From Pseudomonas putida (GTDB lineage Bacteria > Pseudomonadota > Gammaproteobacteria > Pseudomonadales > Pseudomonadaceae), in assembly GCF_002906855.1 (NCBI RefSeq), contig NZ_MINI01000028.1:372001-436000 (forward strand): 64,000 bases of DNA, written 5' to 3'. The position numbers and the translations under genes were made by a program. Below the pieces are notes generated by a model. The model did no database searches, had not been told where the DNA came from, and saw only the letters and a program-made list of their open reading frames with translations. Shown piece after piece: positions 17,120-26,155 of this stretch (position 1 is its first letter; every line of letters begins with the position of its first letter).

Positions 17120-18493
17120 TCAGTTGCTTACCGCCTGAAAGCTGCCTTTGCGGCTGGCCTCGAAGGCTTCTTTCTCCATCGGCTTGGCATCCGGATTACC
17201 CAGGTCTTCCATCGCCAACCGGTGGGTCTCCGGCGCAATGTAGGCCGCCAGTGCACACACGCAGGTGATGAAGAACGCCAGGCCACCGATCACCAGCGGA
17301 ATGTTCTCCGACCCCGGTGGCGCCACCAGGGCGAACAGCGCCGGCAGCATGGCGGTGAGCATGGTGCCGATGTTCTGCGCGATGGCCATGGCCGATACGC
17401 GGTAGCGGGTGTGGAACAGCTCCGGGTAGAAGCTTGGGAACACCGCGTTATAGCCCTGGTAGACCATGCCCCACATCACGATCGAGGCAGCGAAGGCCAG
17501 TGGCACGTTCTGGATGCTGATCGCATACAGGTAGACAAAGGCCAGCAGGCCAGAGCCCAGGCAGCCGGCGATCATGGTCGGGCGGCGGCCGATCTTGTCG
17601 GACAGGTTGCCCACGAACGGGATCACCAGCACCGCGACGATGTTGCCCACTACCGGGATCCACAGGTACACGCTCTTGTCGAAGCCGATGCCGTAGGCCG
17701 GCTGCACCGCGTAGGCTGCGCCGAAGATGGTTGCAACCACCGGGATCACGTTCATCAGCGCCATGAACATCACCAGCACCATGTGCTTCCAGCTGTGGCG
17801 GAAGGCCTCGCTGATCGGCGACTTGGCAACCTTGTCCTGCTTCTCTTCCTCCACGAACGCCGGGGTCTCGTGCACTTCCTTGCGGATGATGAAGCCCGCG
17901 ATCAGGACGAAGGCGCTCATCAGGAAAGGAATGCGCCAGCCCCAGTCATTGAAGGCGTCACTCGGCATGAAGTAAGCCAGTGGCAGGAACACCGCCGCTG
18001 CCAGCACCTGGCCGGCCTGCACGCCCTGCAAGGTGAAGCTGGCGTAGTAACCCCGTCGCCCGAACGGGGCGTGCTCCATGATCATGGAACTTGCACCGGA
18101 GATTTCACCGGCAACGGCAAAGCCCTGGACCAGGCGCAGCAGCACCAGCAAGGCGGGGGCCAGCAGGCCGATGTCGTGGTAGGTCGGCAGCAGGCCCACG
18201 GCCATGGTCGACAGGCCCATCAGGAACATGCACAGCAGCAGCACGTTCTTGCGCCCGCGGGTGTCACCCCAGTGGCCCAGCACGAAGGCGCCGATCGGGC
18301 GCGCCAGGTAGCCCACGCCGTAGGTGGCCAGCGAGGCGATGATGGCCATTTTCGGGTCGGTATTGGGGAAGAAGATCTGCGGGAAGATCAGCGCCGCAGC
18401 CTGGGCATAGATGAAGAAATCGTAGTATTCGAGTGCCGAGCCAATCCATCCGCTGGCGGTCGCTTTCTTGGCTTGAGAGCTTGAGTGAGCCAT
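17120..18493 (-). CDS. MFS transporter, metabolite:H+ symporter family (aromatic acid/shikimate type)
   Basis: 457 residues, about 12 membrane segments, beginning MAHSSSQAKKATASGWIGSA. It carries the MHS signature SALEYYDFFIYAQAAALIFP and loop motif GHWGDTRGRKN. The ATG at 18493 has GGAGACAACG in front and is preferred to an upstream in-frame ATG. It is divergent from quiC (478 bp between the starts), so import of quinate, shikimate, dehydroshikimate or protocatechuate-type acids is the natural inference. Confidence 0.88.
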   Translation of the reverse strand: MAHSSSQAKKATASGWIGSALEYYDFFIYAQAAALIFPQIFFPNTDPKMAIIASLATYGVGYLARPIGAFVLGHWGDTRGRKNVLLLCMFLMGLSTMAVGLLPTYHDIGLLAPALLVLLRLVQGFAVAGEISGASSMIMEHAPFGRRGYYASFTLQGVQAGQVLAAAVFLPLAYFMPSDAFNDWGWRIPFLMSAFVLIAGFIIRKEVHETPAFVEEEKQDKVAKSPISEAFRHSWKHMVLVMFMALMNVIPVVATIFGAAYAVQPAYGIGFDKSVYLWIPVVGNIVAVLVIPFVGNLSDKIGRRPTMIAGCLGSGLLAFVYLYAISIQNVPLAFAASIVMWGMVYQGYNAVFPSFYPELFHTRYRVSAMAIAQNIGTMLTAMLPALFALVAPPGSENIPLVIGGLAFFITCVCALAAYIAPETHRLAMEDLGNPDAKPMEKEAFEASRKGSFQAVSN

Positions 18494-18970
18494 CGTTGTC
18501 TCCGTTGTTCTTGTAGGTCGCCGCACGGCTGGCGTTGCCCAGGGGGCGGCCAAAGGGGGTGCGATCGCTTGTCGGGAGTAGGGCGGTTATAGCGCTGACG
18601 ATCGCAGGCGGTGTCTGCAAAGGGAGGACGAACGAGCAGGTGCGGATCGCAAGGCGATGGAGGTGTGCATAGGTCGGTACCCGGTTTATTGAACTTATTA
18701 TGTCGTGACGTTGGGCTTGTCTGCGCAGGTGCTGCCGGACGCCCGTCTGGGCAGAAGAGGGCGGCCGGTGTGCCTGCGTCTGGGTCCATGTTTGCCTAGG
18801 GTTGGCAGTGAATCAATTCGCCAAAATCGGTTTTGTGCGGTAATCGAACGCAAAACTAACCATTCCGTACAAACAGATTGCCGGGCCGACTTTACCTGCG
18901 AATAATTGACAGTGCCAGAAACCCCACGGGGTTTCGGCGCGTCGTCCGTCCAATAACAAGGAACTTCCCC
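18494..18970. promoter_or_regulatory. Divergent control region of MFS transporter and quiC
   Basis: No gene is seen in these 477 bases. There is an 18-bp perfect palindrome GAAACCCC-ac-GGGGTTTC at 18918-18935, 35 bases before the quiC ATG, and a looser set of CAAAA/TTTTG repeats at about 18820-18870. The palindrome is well placed for an operator in the quiC leader or promoter. Confidence 0.45.
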
Positions 18971-20878
18971 ATGCAGCGTTCGATAGCCACCGTGTCCTTG
19001 AGCGGCACCCTGCCGGAAAAGCTCGAGGCCATCGCCGCCGCCGGTTTCGACGGCGTCGAGATCTTCGAGAACGACCTCTTGTACTACGCCGGCAGCCCCC
19101 GTGAAGTACGGCAGATGTGCGCCGACCTCGGCATTGCCATCACCCTGTTCCAGCCGTTCCGCGATTTCGAAGGCTGCCGCCGCGACCGCCTGCAGAAGAA
19201 CCTCGACCGTGCCGAGCGCAAGTTTGACCTGATGCAAGAGCTGGGCACCGACCTGGTGCTGGTGTGCAGTAACGTCCAGGCCGACGCTCTGGGCGATGAA
19301 CAGCTCCTGGTGGACGATCTGCGCCTGCTCGGCGAACACGCAGGCAAACGCGGCCTGCGCATCGGCTACGAAGCCCTGGCCTGGGGCCGTCACGTCAATA
19401 CCTATCAGCAAGTCTGGAACCTGGTGCGCCAGGCTGACCACCCGGCGCTGGGCGTGATCCTCGACAGTTTCCACACCTTGTCGCTCAAGGGCGACGCTGC
19501 GGCGATCCGCGACATCCCCGGCGACAAGATCTTCTTCGTGCAGATGGCCGACGCGCCGATCCTGAACATGGACGTGCTGGAGTGGAGCCGCCACTTCCGC
19601 AACTTCCCGGGGCAGGGCGAAATGGACCTGGCCGGCTTCCTCGCGCCGATCCTCGCCACTGGCTACCGCGGCCCGCTGTCACTGGAAATCTTCAACGACG
19701 GTTTCCGCGCCGCACCACCGCGGCAGACCGCCGCAGACGGCCTGCGCTCGCTGCTGTACCTCGAAGAGCAGACCCGCCTGCGCCTGCAGCAGGAAGGCAC
19801 CGCGATCGAGCCGGGCGTGCTGTTCAGCCCGCCGGCCGCCAGCGCCTATGACGGCGTGGAGTTCCTCGAATTCGCCGTCGACGAAGCCGTCGGCGCGCGC
19901 CTGAGCGGTTGGCTCAAGCGCCTGGGCTTTGCCGAAGCCGGCAAACACCGCAGCAAGGATGTGCGCCTGCTGCGCCAGAACGACATCAACATTGTGCTCA
20001 ACGCCGAGCCGTACTCGTTCGGCCACAACTTCTTCGAGGCCCACGGCCCGTCGCTGTGCGCCACCGCCCTGCGGGTGAAGAACGAGCACGCGGCGCTGCA
20101 GCGCGCCACCGACTACCGTGGTCAGCCGTTCCGTGGCCTGGTCGGCCCCAATGAATGCGAAGTGCCAGCTGTGCGCGCGCCCGACGGCAGCCTGCTCTAC
20201 CTGGTGGAGCAGGGCAAGGAAGGCCCTTCGTTGTACGACACCGACTTCCGCCTCGACCCGGCCGCCAGCGCCACCGGTGGCCTGCAGCGCATCGACCACA
20301 TGGCCCTGGCACTGCCGGCCGAGTCGCTGGACAGCTGGGTGCTGTTCTACAAGAGCCTGTTCGACTTTGCCGCCGACGACGAAGTGGTGCTGCCCGACCC
20401 ATACGGCCTGGTCAAGAGCCGCGCCTTGCGCAGCCCGTGCGGCAGCCTGCGCTTGCCGCTGAACATCTCGGAAAACCGCAACACCGCCATCGCCCATGCA
20501 CTGTCCAGCTATCGTGGCTCGGGTGTGCATCACATTGCCTTCGATTGCGCGGACATCTTCAGCGAAGTGGCGCGGGCGAGGGAGTCCGGGGTGCCGCTGC
20601 TGGAAATCCCGCTGAACTACTACGACGACCTCGCGGCGCGCTTCGATTTCAACGACGAGTTCCTCAGCGAACTGGCGTACTACAACGTGCTGTACGACCG
20701 TGATGCCCAGGGCGGTGAGCTGTTCCACGTGTACACCGAACCGTTCGAGGAGCGCTTCTTCTTCGAGATCATCCAACGCAAGGGCGGCTATGCCGGATAT
20801 GGCGCGGCGAACGTGGCAGTGCGCCTGGCGGCGATGGCCAAGCGCCGCAGTGGAGCGGCGCGCAAGCCGGTGTTGTGA
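18971..20878 (+). CDS. quiC: 3-dehydroshikimate dehydratase (bipartite QuiC)
   Basis: 635 residues. Residues 1 to about 275 form a xylose-isomerase-like TIM barrel (GFDGVEIFENDL, then LDSFHTLSLKGD, then LSLEIFNDGFR) that dehydrates 3-dehydroshikimate to protocatechuate. From about 290 to 620 is a VOC domain resembling 4-hydroxyphenylpyruvate dioxygenase (RIDHMALALP, GVHHIAFDC, FFFEIIQRKGGYAGYG). Such fusions were described in P. putida QuiC1. ATG at 18971 with AAGGAAC upstream; 93 bases of upstream open frame are leader. It feeds quinate and shikimate carbon into the beta-ketoadipate pathway. Confidence 0.93.
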   Translation: MQRSIATVSLSGTLPEKLEAIAAAGFDGVEIFENDLLYYAGSPREVRQMCADLGIAITLFQPFRDFEGCRRDRLQKNLDRAERKFDLMQELGTDLVLVCSNVQADALGDEQLLVDDLRLLGEHAGKRGLRIGYEALAWGRHVNTYQQVWNLVRQADHPALGVILDSFHTLSLKGDAAAIRDIPGDKIFFVQMADAPILNMDVLEWSRHFRNFPGQGEMDLAGFLAPILATGYRGPLSLEIFNDGFRAAPPRQTAADGLRSLLYLEEQTRLRLQQEGTAIEPGVLFSPPAASAYDGVEFLEFAVDEAVGARLSGWLKRLGFAEAGKHRSKDVRLLRQNDINIVLNAEPYSFGHNFFEAHGPSLCATALRVKNEHAALQRATDYRGQPFRGLVGPNECEVPAVRAPDGSLLYLVEQGKEGPSLYDTDFRLDPAASATGGLQRIDHMALALPAESLDSWVLFYKSLFDFAADDEVVLPDPYGLVKSRALRSPCGSLRLPLNISENRNTAIAHALSSYRGSGVHHIAFDCADIFSEVARARESGVPLLEIPLNYYDDLAARFDFNDEFLSELAYYNVLYDRDAQGGELFHVYTEPFEERFFFEIIQRKGGYAGYGAANVAVRLAAMAKRRSGAARKPVL

Positions 20879-20912
20879 TTGCGAGGTGCCTGCCGACGGG
20901 TCTATGGCGTCT

Positions 20913-20950
20913 GTGAGATCGAGCGCCGCCCGCGCGGCGCTCGATCTCAC
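20913..20950. repeat. Palindromic repeat, family ATCGAGCGCCGC (copy 2)
   Basis: The longest perfect copy of this family: 17-bp arm GTGAGATCGAGCGCCGC (20913-20929), spacer ccgc, exact reverse complement (20934-20950). It lies 34 bases after the quiC stop and 50 bases from the convergent CsbD-like gene's stop, so it may also act as a bidirectional terminator. Confidence 0.8.
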
Positions 20951-21000
20951 CGGCGCCGCAAATATGTCGGCGTGCCACTCGGCGATGCGCCGCTGCAGGG

Positions 21001-21249
21001 TCAGCGTCGCAACAAATGGCTGACCACCAGCGCAAGCCCTGCAGCCACCGCAAGCGCCGTCAGTGGTTTCTCCCTGACGAATGCCGAGACGTTTTCGAGG
21101 GCATCGCCGTAGCGCTTGGTCAGTTCCCCGGACGCCTGACGGGCATCACCTTCAGCTTCCAAGGCCGGGTCCTCCAGCCACTGCCCAGCCGCGCTCTGCG
21201 CCTTGCCAGCCAGTTTCTCTGCCACACCTTCGATCTGTTCACGCTTCAT
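21001..21249 (-). CDS. CsbD-like stress protein with C-terminal membrane anchor (82 aa)
   Basis: The N-terminal half (MKREQIEGVAEKLAGKAQSA) is CsbD-like. The C-terminal part (VREKPLTALAVAAGLALVVS) is a hydrophobic helix with the PLTALAVAAGLA pattern of ribosome-associated DUF883/ElaB-type anchors. An AGGAAGG motif lies 10-11 bases upstream of the ATG. Such proteins rise under general stress in many bacteria; the molecular role is unknown. The combination of the two modules in 82 residues is compact but common in Pseudomonas. Confidence 0.8.
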   Translation of the reverse strand: MKREQIEGVAEKLAGKAQSAAGQWLEDPALEAEGDARQASGELTKRYGDALENVSAFVREKPLTALAVAAGLALVVSHLLRR

Positions 21250-21426
21250 GATTAATCAAACCTTCCTGTGAATGGCCATGGGGTTGTCGCACAGGGTTAG
21301 GGGGCAGTGGCTATGGCTTAGTTCCCAATACGTATCCTGCACCTCGCACGGCGAGCGAATTCTGGTCACCTATGCTTATGTGACTTCTATCCGGAAGTTG
21401 TGAACTGTCCAGTCGAGAGGGCAATC

Positions 21427-22065
21427 ATGAGCAAGGTATTCGTCAACATCGGCCTCAGCCTCGACGGCTACATGGCCCCGGAAGGCATGGATATCGCGCA
21501 CTGGGACAGCCCCGAGTACAAGCACTGGGGCGCCCGGTGGGGCGAGCTGATGAGCTGGATCCTCAAGCAGCAATACTTCCGCGAGCACCTCATGTTCGCC
21601 TCGGGCGGCGAGACCGGCCCGGTCAACGACATGCTCTGCCACACCCTGGAGCGTACCGGCGCCGCCATCATGGGCAAGCGCATGTTCGAGCAGGGCGAGC
21701 GCAGCTGGCCGGAGGAAGCGCCTTTCCATTGCCCGGTGTACGTGCTCACCCACGAAAAGCGCGAACCGTGGATGCGCCCGGGCGGGACGACGTTCCACTT
21801 CTGCAACGAGGGGCCAGCGCAAGCCCTCGAGAAGGCCAGGGCGGTTGCAGGCGGTCGTGACATCCGCATCTGCGGTGGCGCGGACGTGATACAGCAGTAT
21901 TTGCGCATGGATGCCATCGACGAACTGGAAGTTGCCCTGGCCCCGGTGCTCTTCGGTAGCGGAAGACGCCTGTTCGACAACCTGCATGAGCCCGTGGCCA
22001 AGTTTCGAGTCGAAAAAGCATTCCATACGCCAGACGCCACGCACCTGCGCTATGTGCGAGCGTGA
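21427..22065 (+). CDS. Dihydrofolate reductase-like / RibD C-terminal domain protein
   Basis: 212 residues starting MSKVFVNIGLSLDGYMAPEG, the typical N-terminus of RibD-C/YwjB-type reductases. Further hallmarks are AAIMGKRMFEQGE (NADPH-contact loop), the glycine pair ICGGADVIQQY and LAPVLFGSGRRLFD. The family reduces pterin- or pyrimidine-like substrates with NADPH; most members are uncharacterised. The ATG at 21427 has GAGAGGG upstream. The stop lies 3 bases before the next ATG, so it heads a short operon. Confidence 0.85.
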   Translation: MSKVFVNIGLSLDGYMAPEGMDIAHWDSPEYKHWGARWGELMSWILKQQYFREHLMFASGGETGPVNDMLCHTLERTGAAIMGKRMFEQGERSWPEEAPFHCPVYVLTHEKREPWMRPGGTTFHFCNEGPAQALEKARAVAGGRDIRICGGADVIQQYLRMDAIDELEVALAPVLFGSGRRLFDNLHEPVAKFRVEKAFHTPDATHLRYVRA

Positions 22066-22068
22066 GGG

Positions 22069-22611
22069 ATGTCGAGCCTGGCTATTCGCGTATTCGCGCT
22101 GATCGCCTTGCTGGCGTTGGTACCGCCCGCAAGCGCGGATTGGCGCGCGTCACTGCCTGCCGCGCAGGTGGCGGGCAGTGGCGATTTCACCTGGTTCGGC
22201 CTGCGCCTTTACAGCGCCCGCCTGTGGCGTGCCAGTGCCTCGTGGAGCTGGGATGAGCCATTCGCCCTCGAACTGGTCTACCACCGGTCGCTATCACGGA
22301 ACACACTGGTGCAGGCCAGCATCGATGAAATACAACGGCTGGCGAAGCAGCCATTGCCCAGCGACACCGTCAAGCGCTGGTCAGCCGCCATGGCTGAAGC
22401 CTTCGTGGATGTGCGCCCGGGCATGAACATCACCGGCCTGTATCTGCCCGGCCTGGGGTGCCGTTTCTACGTCGATGGCCAACTCAGCCGGGAAGTGACG
22501 GACCCGGCCTTCGCCCGTGCATTCTTCGCCATCTGGCTGGATCCCCGGGCCCGCGATGCACAGCTGCGCGAGCGCCTGCTAGGGGTGGGCGGGAGCGAAC
22601 GAGGAGGTTGA
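22069..22611 (+). CDS. Periplasmic chalcone-isomerase-like protein
   Basis: 180 residues with a Sec signal peptide (residues 1-23, cleavage likely after PPASA). The body (GSGDFTWFGLRLYSARLW, then FALELVYHRSLS, then GLYLPGLGCRFYVDG) matches the bacterial chalcone-isomerase-like family of exported proteins. These are not expected to act on flavonoids; their role is unknown. It is sandwiched between the RibD-C gene (3 bases) and the DUF3833 gene (3 bases). Confidence 0.82.
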   Translation: MSSLAIRVFALIALLALVPPASADWRASLPAAQVAGSGDFTWFGLRLYSARLWRASASWSWDEPFALELVYHRSLSRNTLVQASIDEIQRLAKQPLPSDTVKRWSAAMAEAFVDVRPGMNITGLYLPGLGCRFYVDGQLSREVTDPAFARAFFAIWLDPRARDAQLRERLLGVGGSERGG

Positions 22612-22614
22612 GGC

Positions 22615-23148
22615 ATGTACAAGGCACTCATGTTGATCGCCTGCCTGCTGCTGGGCAGTTGCAAGGTCGGGGTCGAGCAGTATGCCCAGGAGCAACCGCG
22701 CCTGGACCTGGTGGCGTTCTTTTCTCAGCCGGTGCAGGCTTGGGGCATGTTCCAGAAGCGCTCGGGGGAGGTGGTCAAGCGCTTCCATGTGCGTATCGAC
22801 AGCCGCCGCGAAGGTGAGCGACTGATCCTCGACGAGCATTTCGTTTACAGCGACGGTACCCGCCAGCAGCGAACCTGGACCCTGACCCCCGACGGCCCCA
22901 ACCGCTGGCGCGGCACGGCAGGCGATGTGATCGGTGAGGCCACTGGCATCATGGCCGGCAACGCCCTGCAATGGCGCTACCAGCTGGACCTGCCGGTCGA
23001 TGGTCGGCACTGGACCATGGACATGGATGACTGGATGTACCTGATGGACGAGGACACCCTGATCAACCGCACGCGCATGAGCAAGCTGGGCGTGGAAGTC
23101 GGGCAGATCACCTTGTTCTTCCGCCGCATGGCGCAAAGCTCGCCATGA
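22615..23148 (+). CDS. DUF3833 family lipoprotein
   Basis: 177 residues. The N-terminus [20 protein letters not shown] has a lipobox (LGSC, Cys16), so it is a likely lipoprotein. The body has DUF3833 hallmarks: [33 protein letters not shown] and [16 protein letters not shown]. Function unknown. It is genetically linked to chalcone-isomerase-like, DUF2256 and cyclopropane-fatty-acid-synthase genes in many proteobacteria. Its stop overlaps the next start (ATGA at 23145). Confidence 0.85.
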   Translation: MYKALMLIACLLLGSCKVGVEQYAQEQPRLDLVAFFSQPVQAWGMFQKRSGEVVKRFHVRIDSRREGERLILDEHFVYSDGTRQQRTWTLTPDGPNRWRGTAGDVIGEATGIMAGNALQWRYQLDLPVDGRHWTMDMDDWMYLMDEDTLINRTRMSKLGVEVGQITLFFRRMAQSSP

Positions 23149-23318
23149 ACAAGGGTGAGCTGCCCAGCAAGAACTGTGTCGTCTGCGGCTTGCCGTTCAC
23201 CTGGCGCAAGCGCTGGGCGCGCTGTTGGGATGAGGTGCGCTACTGCTCCGAGCGCTGCCGCCGCGCAGCCAAACGCCGCGAGCCGCAGGCGAGTGAAGCA
23301 TCATCTGGTGCAAGGTGA
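23145..23318 (+). CDS. DUF2256 small zinc-finger-like protein (57 aa)
   Basis: Reading from the ATG overlapping the DUF3833 stop gives [20 protein letters not shown] and continues through [20 protein letters not shown] to a stop at 23316-23318. The CxxC...CxxxC arrangement (CVVC and CSERC) is the DUF2256 pattern, a probable small zinc-binding protein often encoded beside cryptochrome/photolyase genes. Translational coupling to the lipoprotein gene supports it as real. Confidence 0.82.
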   Translation: MNKGELPSKNCVVCGLPFTWRKRWARCWDEVRYCSERCRRAAKRREPQASEASSGAR

Positions 23319-23414
23319 ACATGCGCTGAGCCAGCCTAAACAAAAGCCTGCTTCCCAGCCCCTCGCCACTCACGGATAATCCCCCAAATCCCAAAAAATA
23401 CCCCGTGAGCCGCC

Positions 23415-24086
23415 ATGAGCAACCCCGTAGCCCCTCTCAGCCCGCCTGAACCCTCGGCTACGCGCCAACCGCGCAAGAACAACCCCGAGAAAACCCGCGA
23501 GGACATCCTCCAGGCCGCCATCAACGAGTTCGTCCAGCAGGGCCTGGCCGGCGCGCGTGTGGACGCCATCGCCGAGCGCACGGCCACTTCCAAGCGCATG
23601 ATCTACTACTACTTCGGTAGCAAGGAGCAGCTGTACGTCGAGTGCCTGGTCAAGCTGTATGGCGACATCCGCAAGACCGAGCAGAGCCTGGACCTGGAGT
23701 CGCTGCCGGCCGAGCAGGCCATTCGCCGGCTGTCCGAGTTCACTTTCGACCACCACGACCGCAACGTCGATTTCGTGCGCATGGTCTGCACCGAGAACAT
23801 CCATTACGGCGAGTACGTCAAGAAGTCCCCGGCCATTCGCGAGATGAGCAGCCTGGTGCTGCAGGCATTGGGCAGCACCCTGGCGCGTGGCGTGAAAGAG
23901 GGCGTGTTCCGCGAAGGCATCGAGGTCATCGACCTGCACATGCTGATGAGTTCGTTCTGCTTCTACCGCGTGTCCAACCGCCACACCTTCGGTGACATCT
24001 TCCAGATCGACCTGGCTGACGAGCAGGTCAAGCAACGCCACCGGCAGATGATCTGCGATGTGGTGCTCAGCTACATCCGCGCCTGA
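23415..24086 (+). CDS. TetR/AcrR family regulator
   Basis: 223 residues. N-terminal TetR HTH at about 25-75 (ILQAAINEFVQQGLAGARVD then TATSKRMIYYYFGSKEQLY), followed by a helical ligand domain with a TetR_C-type segment (FDHHDRNVDFVRMVCTENIH). The first ~20 residues are a disordered proline-rich extension. It is convergent with the AraC-type gene. The target is unknown; relatives occur next to protocatechuate or quinate genes in Pseudomonas, and quiC lies 2.5 kb upstream. Confidence 0.88.
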   Translation: MSNPVAPLSPPEPSATRQPRKNNPEKTREDILQAAINEFVQQGLAGARVDAIAERTATSKRMIYYYFGSKEQLYVECLVKLYGDIRKTEQSLDLESLPAEQAIRRLSEFTFDHHDRNVDFVRMVCTENIHYGEYVKKSPAIREMSSLVLQALGSTLARGVKEGVFREGIEVIDLHMLMSSFCFYRVSNRHTFGDIFQIDLADEQVKQRHRQMICDVVLSYIRA

Positions 24087-24092
24087 ACCCTT

Positions 24093-25100
24093 TTACTCGC
24101 CTAGCCGTTGCTCGCGTGACGGCGGGTAGCCGAAGTAGGCGGCATAGCACTTGCTGAAGTGCGACACTGAGACAAAGCCGCAGGCCACTGCCACCTCCAT
24201 CACCGACAGGTCGGAGTACTGCAGCAGGCGGCGGCTCTTGGTGATGCGCAGTTCCATGTAGTAGCGCCGCGGCGAAGTGCCGAGCTGGGCCTGGAACAGG
24301 CGGTCGATCTGCCGACGCGAGCGGCCGCTGTAGGCCGCCAGCTGGTCGAGGCTCAGGGTCTCTTCGAGGTTGTTTTCCATCAGCTCGACGATGGTGCGCA
24401 GGTGCAGGCTCATGGACTTTTTCGCCCCGGGGCCGACCTGACGGTAGCGGGCGCCGGAGAACGACAGGATTTCTTCCACGCCCTCGGCCAGGCCATCGCC
24501 ATACAGGCGGCGCACCAGGCCGAGCATCAGCTCCATGGCTCCGTTGGGACTGGCGGCGCTGAGGCGGTCTCGATCCAGGGTGAAGCTGGCCGGGGTGATG
24601 CGGGTTTGCGGGCTGCGCTCGGACAGGCTGGCGCGCTGTTCGGGGTGGATGCTGCAGCCGTAGTCGTCGAGCACGCCGGCCCGGCCGAGGAACCAGGCGC
24701 CGTTCCACAGCCCGCCCAAGGCCATGCCGTGGCTGGCGCAGTCGTCCAGCAGGCGGTCGAGTTCGGGGTATTTCAGCGGTGTGCGCAGGCCGCCGCAGAC
24801 GATCAGCAGGTCAAGTTCCTTGAGTTCGCTGGCAGACAGTTCGCTGGCGACCAGTTCCAGGCCCAGGTCGCTCAGGACCCGGTCACCCTTGAGTGACAGT
24901 GGAGTGAAGCGGAAGCTGTCGGCGCGCAGCAGGTTGGCGGTGACCAGCACGTCCATGGCCACGGTGAAGCTGGCCATCGAGAAGTGCTCGAGCAGGATGA
25001 AGTCGACGCGGTAGGGGGCCTCGGGGCTACCGGCGCTGGCCTTGAGCCGCAGCATGTTGCTGGTGCTGGTCTTCTTGCTGAACTGACGTGGGGTGGGCAC
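24093..25100 (-). CDS. GlxA-type AraC regulator (class I glutamine amidotransferase-like + AraC HTH)
   Basis: 335 residues from a GTG at 25100, which has GGAG eight bases upstream. The longer ATG start at 25253 would run into the promoter region of the next gene and lacks family resemblance. Residues about 30-210 are a DJ-1/PfpI-like sensor domain (YRVDFILLEHFSMASFTVAM, LIVCGG) and residues about 225-330 hold two AraC HTHs (LSLDQLAAYSGRSRRQIDRL and MEVAVACGFVSVSHFSKCYA). Relatives include GbdR, CdhR and SouR, controllers of quaternary-amine catabolism. The effector here is unknown. Confidence 0.87.
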   Translation of the reverse strand: MPTPRQFSKKTSTSNMLRLKASAGSPEAPYRVDFILLEHFSMASFTVAMDVLVTANLLRADSFRFTPLSLKGDRVLSDLGLELVASELSASELKELDLLIVCGGLRTPLKYPELDRLLDDCASHGMALGGLWNGAWFLGRAGVLDDYGCSIHPEQRASLSERSPQTRITPASFTLDRDRLSAASPNGAMELMLGLVRRLYGDGLAEGVEEILSFSGARYRQVGPGAKKSMSLHLRTIVELMENNLEETLSLDQLAAYSGRSRRQIDRLFQAQLGTSPRRYYMELRITKSRRLLQYSDLSVMEVAVACGFVSVSHFSKCYAAYFGYPPSREQRLGE

Positions 25101-25239
25101 TCTGGACTCCGCTTCCTGGCTGGCCAGCAGAGTGTGGCGGGAGCGTGCGGGAAAGACAACTTCCGGTGGGCGCGTGTCGTATTGCAGGTCGTGTTGAGGC
25201 AAGTGGGCTATGCTGGCGATCCTGTTCTGGAGAACCTCG

Positions 25240-25710
25240 ATGAAATACGCCATCGCATTACTGTTCGGTCTGCTGCCGTTGCTGGCCCAAGCCCTTGAGA
25301 CAGGCGAGCGGTTGGCGCCCTGGACGCTGCTTGACCAGTACGACCAGCCTTACAGCCTGAACGCCGACACTCACATACTGCTGGTGGCCCGCGACATGGA
25401 TGGCGCCAAGCTGGTCAAGGCCGCCCTGGCCGATGCGCCCAAGGGCTACCTGGAGGCGCGCGATGCGGTGTTCGTCGCTGATATCCAGCGGATGCCAGCG
25501 CTGATCAGCAAGCTGTTCGCCATTCCGGCGATGCGCGATTACAGCTATCGGGTGTTGCTCGACCGCGAAGGCCGTATTGCCAGTCGCTATCCGGGGCAGG
25601 CAGGGCAGGTTTCATGGCTGCGCTTGAAGGATGGGGTGCTGGTGAGCGAGCAGGCCTTTGCAGATGCCGTAGCGCTCAAGGCGGCCCTGGACGGGGTGCC
25701 GGGGCCCTGA
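25240..25710 (+). CDS. Periplasmic thioredoxin-fold-like hypothetical protein
   Basis: 156 residues. Signal peptide at 1-19 (MKYAIALLFGLLPLLAQALE). The mature part starts ETGERLAPWTLLDQYDQPYS, a pattern seen in thioredoxin-like/YtfJ-type proteins, but there is no CxxC, so no redox role can be claimed. The ATG at 25240 is preferred because it gives the signal peptide directly. Function unknown. Confidence 0.78.
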   Translation: MKYAIALLFGLLPLLAQALETGERLAPWTLLDQYDQPYSLNADTHILLVARDMDGAKLVKAALADAPKGYLEARDAVFVADIQRMPALISKLFAIPAMRDYSYRVLLDREGRIASRYPGQAGQVSWLRLKDGVLVSEQAFADAVALKAALDGVPGP

Positions 25711-25901
25711 TGATGTGCCAGAGCCCTGTCCGTGACAGGGCTCTGGCCGTGGTGACGCAACTGATTGCCCTCATCGTCCAGGCCGCCCGACACTCGGAGA
25801 CTTGAGACGCACGGGTTGTCACTGAACGCACGCAGCAAATCCGAGTGAACCCTCACGGCTGACTGTAACCCAAACCAGTACATGCCAACGGGAGAGTGCT
25901 C

Positions 25902-26114
25902 ATGGAAATCGGAACCATCTGGATCATTGTCGCGGCCCTGGTCATCCTGCTGGAGGTCTTCGCCATCTGGCACATCATCGGCAGCGAACGGCGCGCGGAG
26001 CGCAAGATGCTGTGGATCGTGTTCGTGGTCTATGCACCGTTCCCGGGGTTGCTGTTCTGGGCCTGGCGGGGGCCGCGGGCGGTGAAGGGCAGGGCGGTGC
26101 TGCAGGAGAAATGA
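25902..26114 (+). CDS. Small two-helix membrane protein (PLDc_N-like)
   Basis: 70 residues, MEIGTIWIIVAALVILLEVF with a second helix around WIVFVVYAPFPGLLFWAWRG. This is the short phospholipase-D/cardiolipin-synthase N-terminal-like module found as a stand-alone protein. GGAGAG precedes the ATG. Its role is unknown. Confidence 0.75.
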   Translation: MEIGTIWIIVAALVILLEVFAIWHIIGSERRAERKMLWIVFVVYAPFPGLLFWAWRGPRAVKGRAVLQEK

Positions 26115-26121
26115 CCGGGTA

Positions 26122-26148
26122 GGTATCAGGCGCAAGGCGCCTGATACC
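26122..26148. terminator. Bidirectional terminator
   Basis: Perfect 12-bp stem GGTATCAGGCGC (26122-26133), loop aag, reverse complement (26137-26148), between two convergent genes. It ends 7 bases before the stop of the 108-residue gene. Confidence 0.7.
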
Positions 26149-26155
26149 GAAGGTT

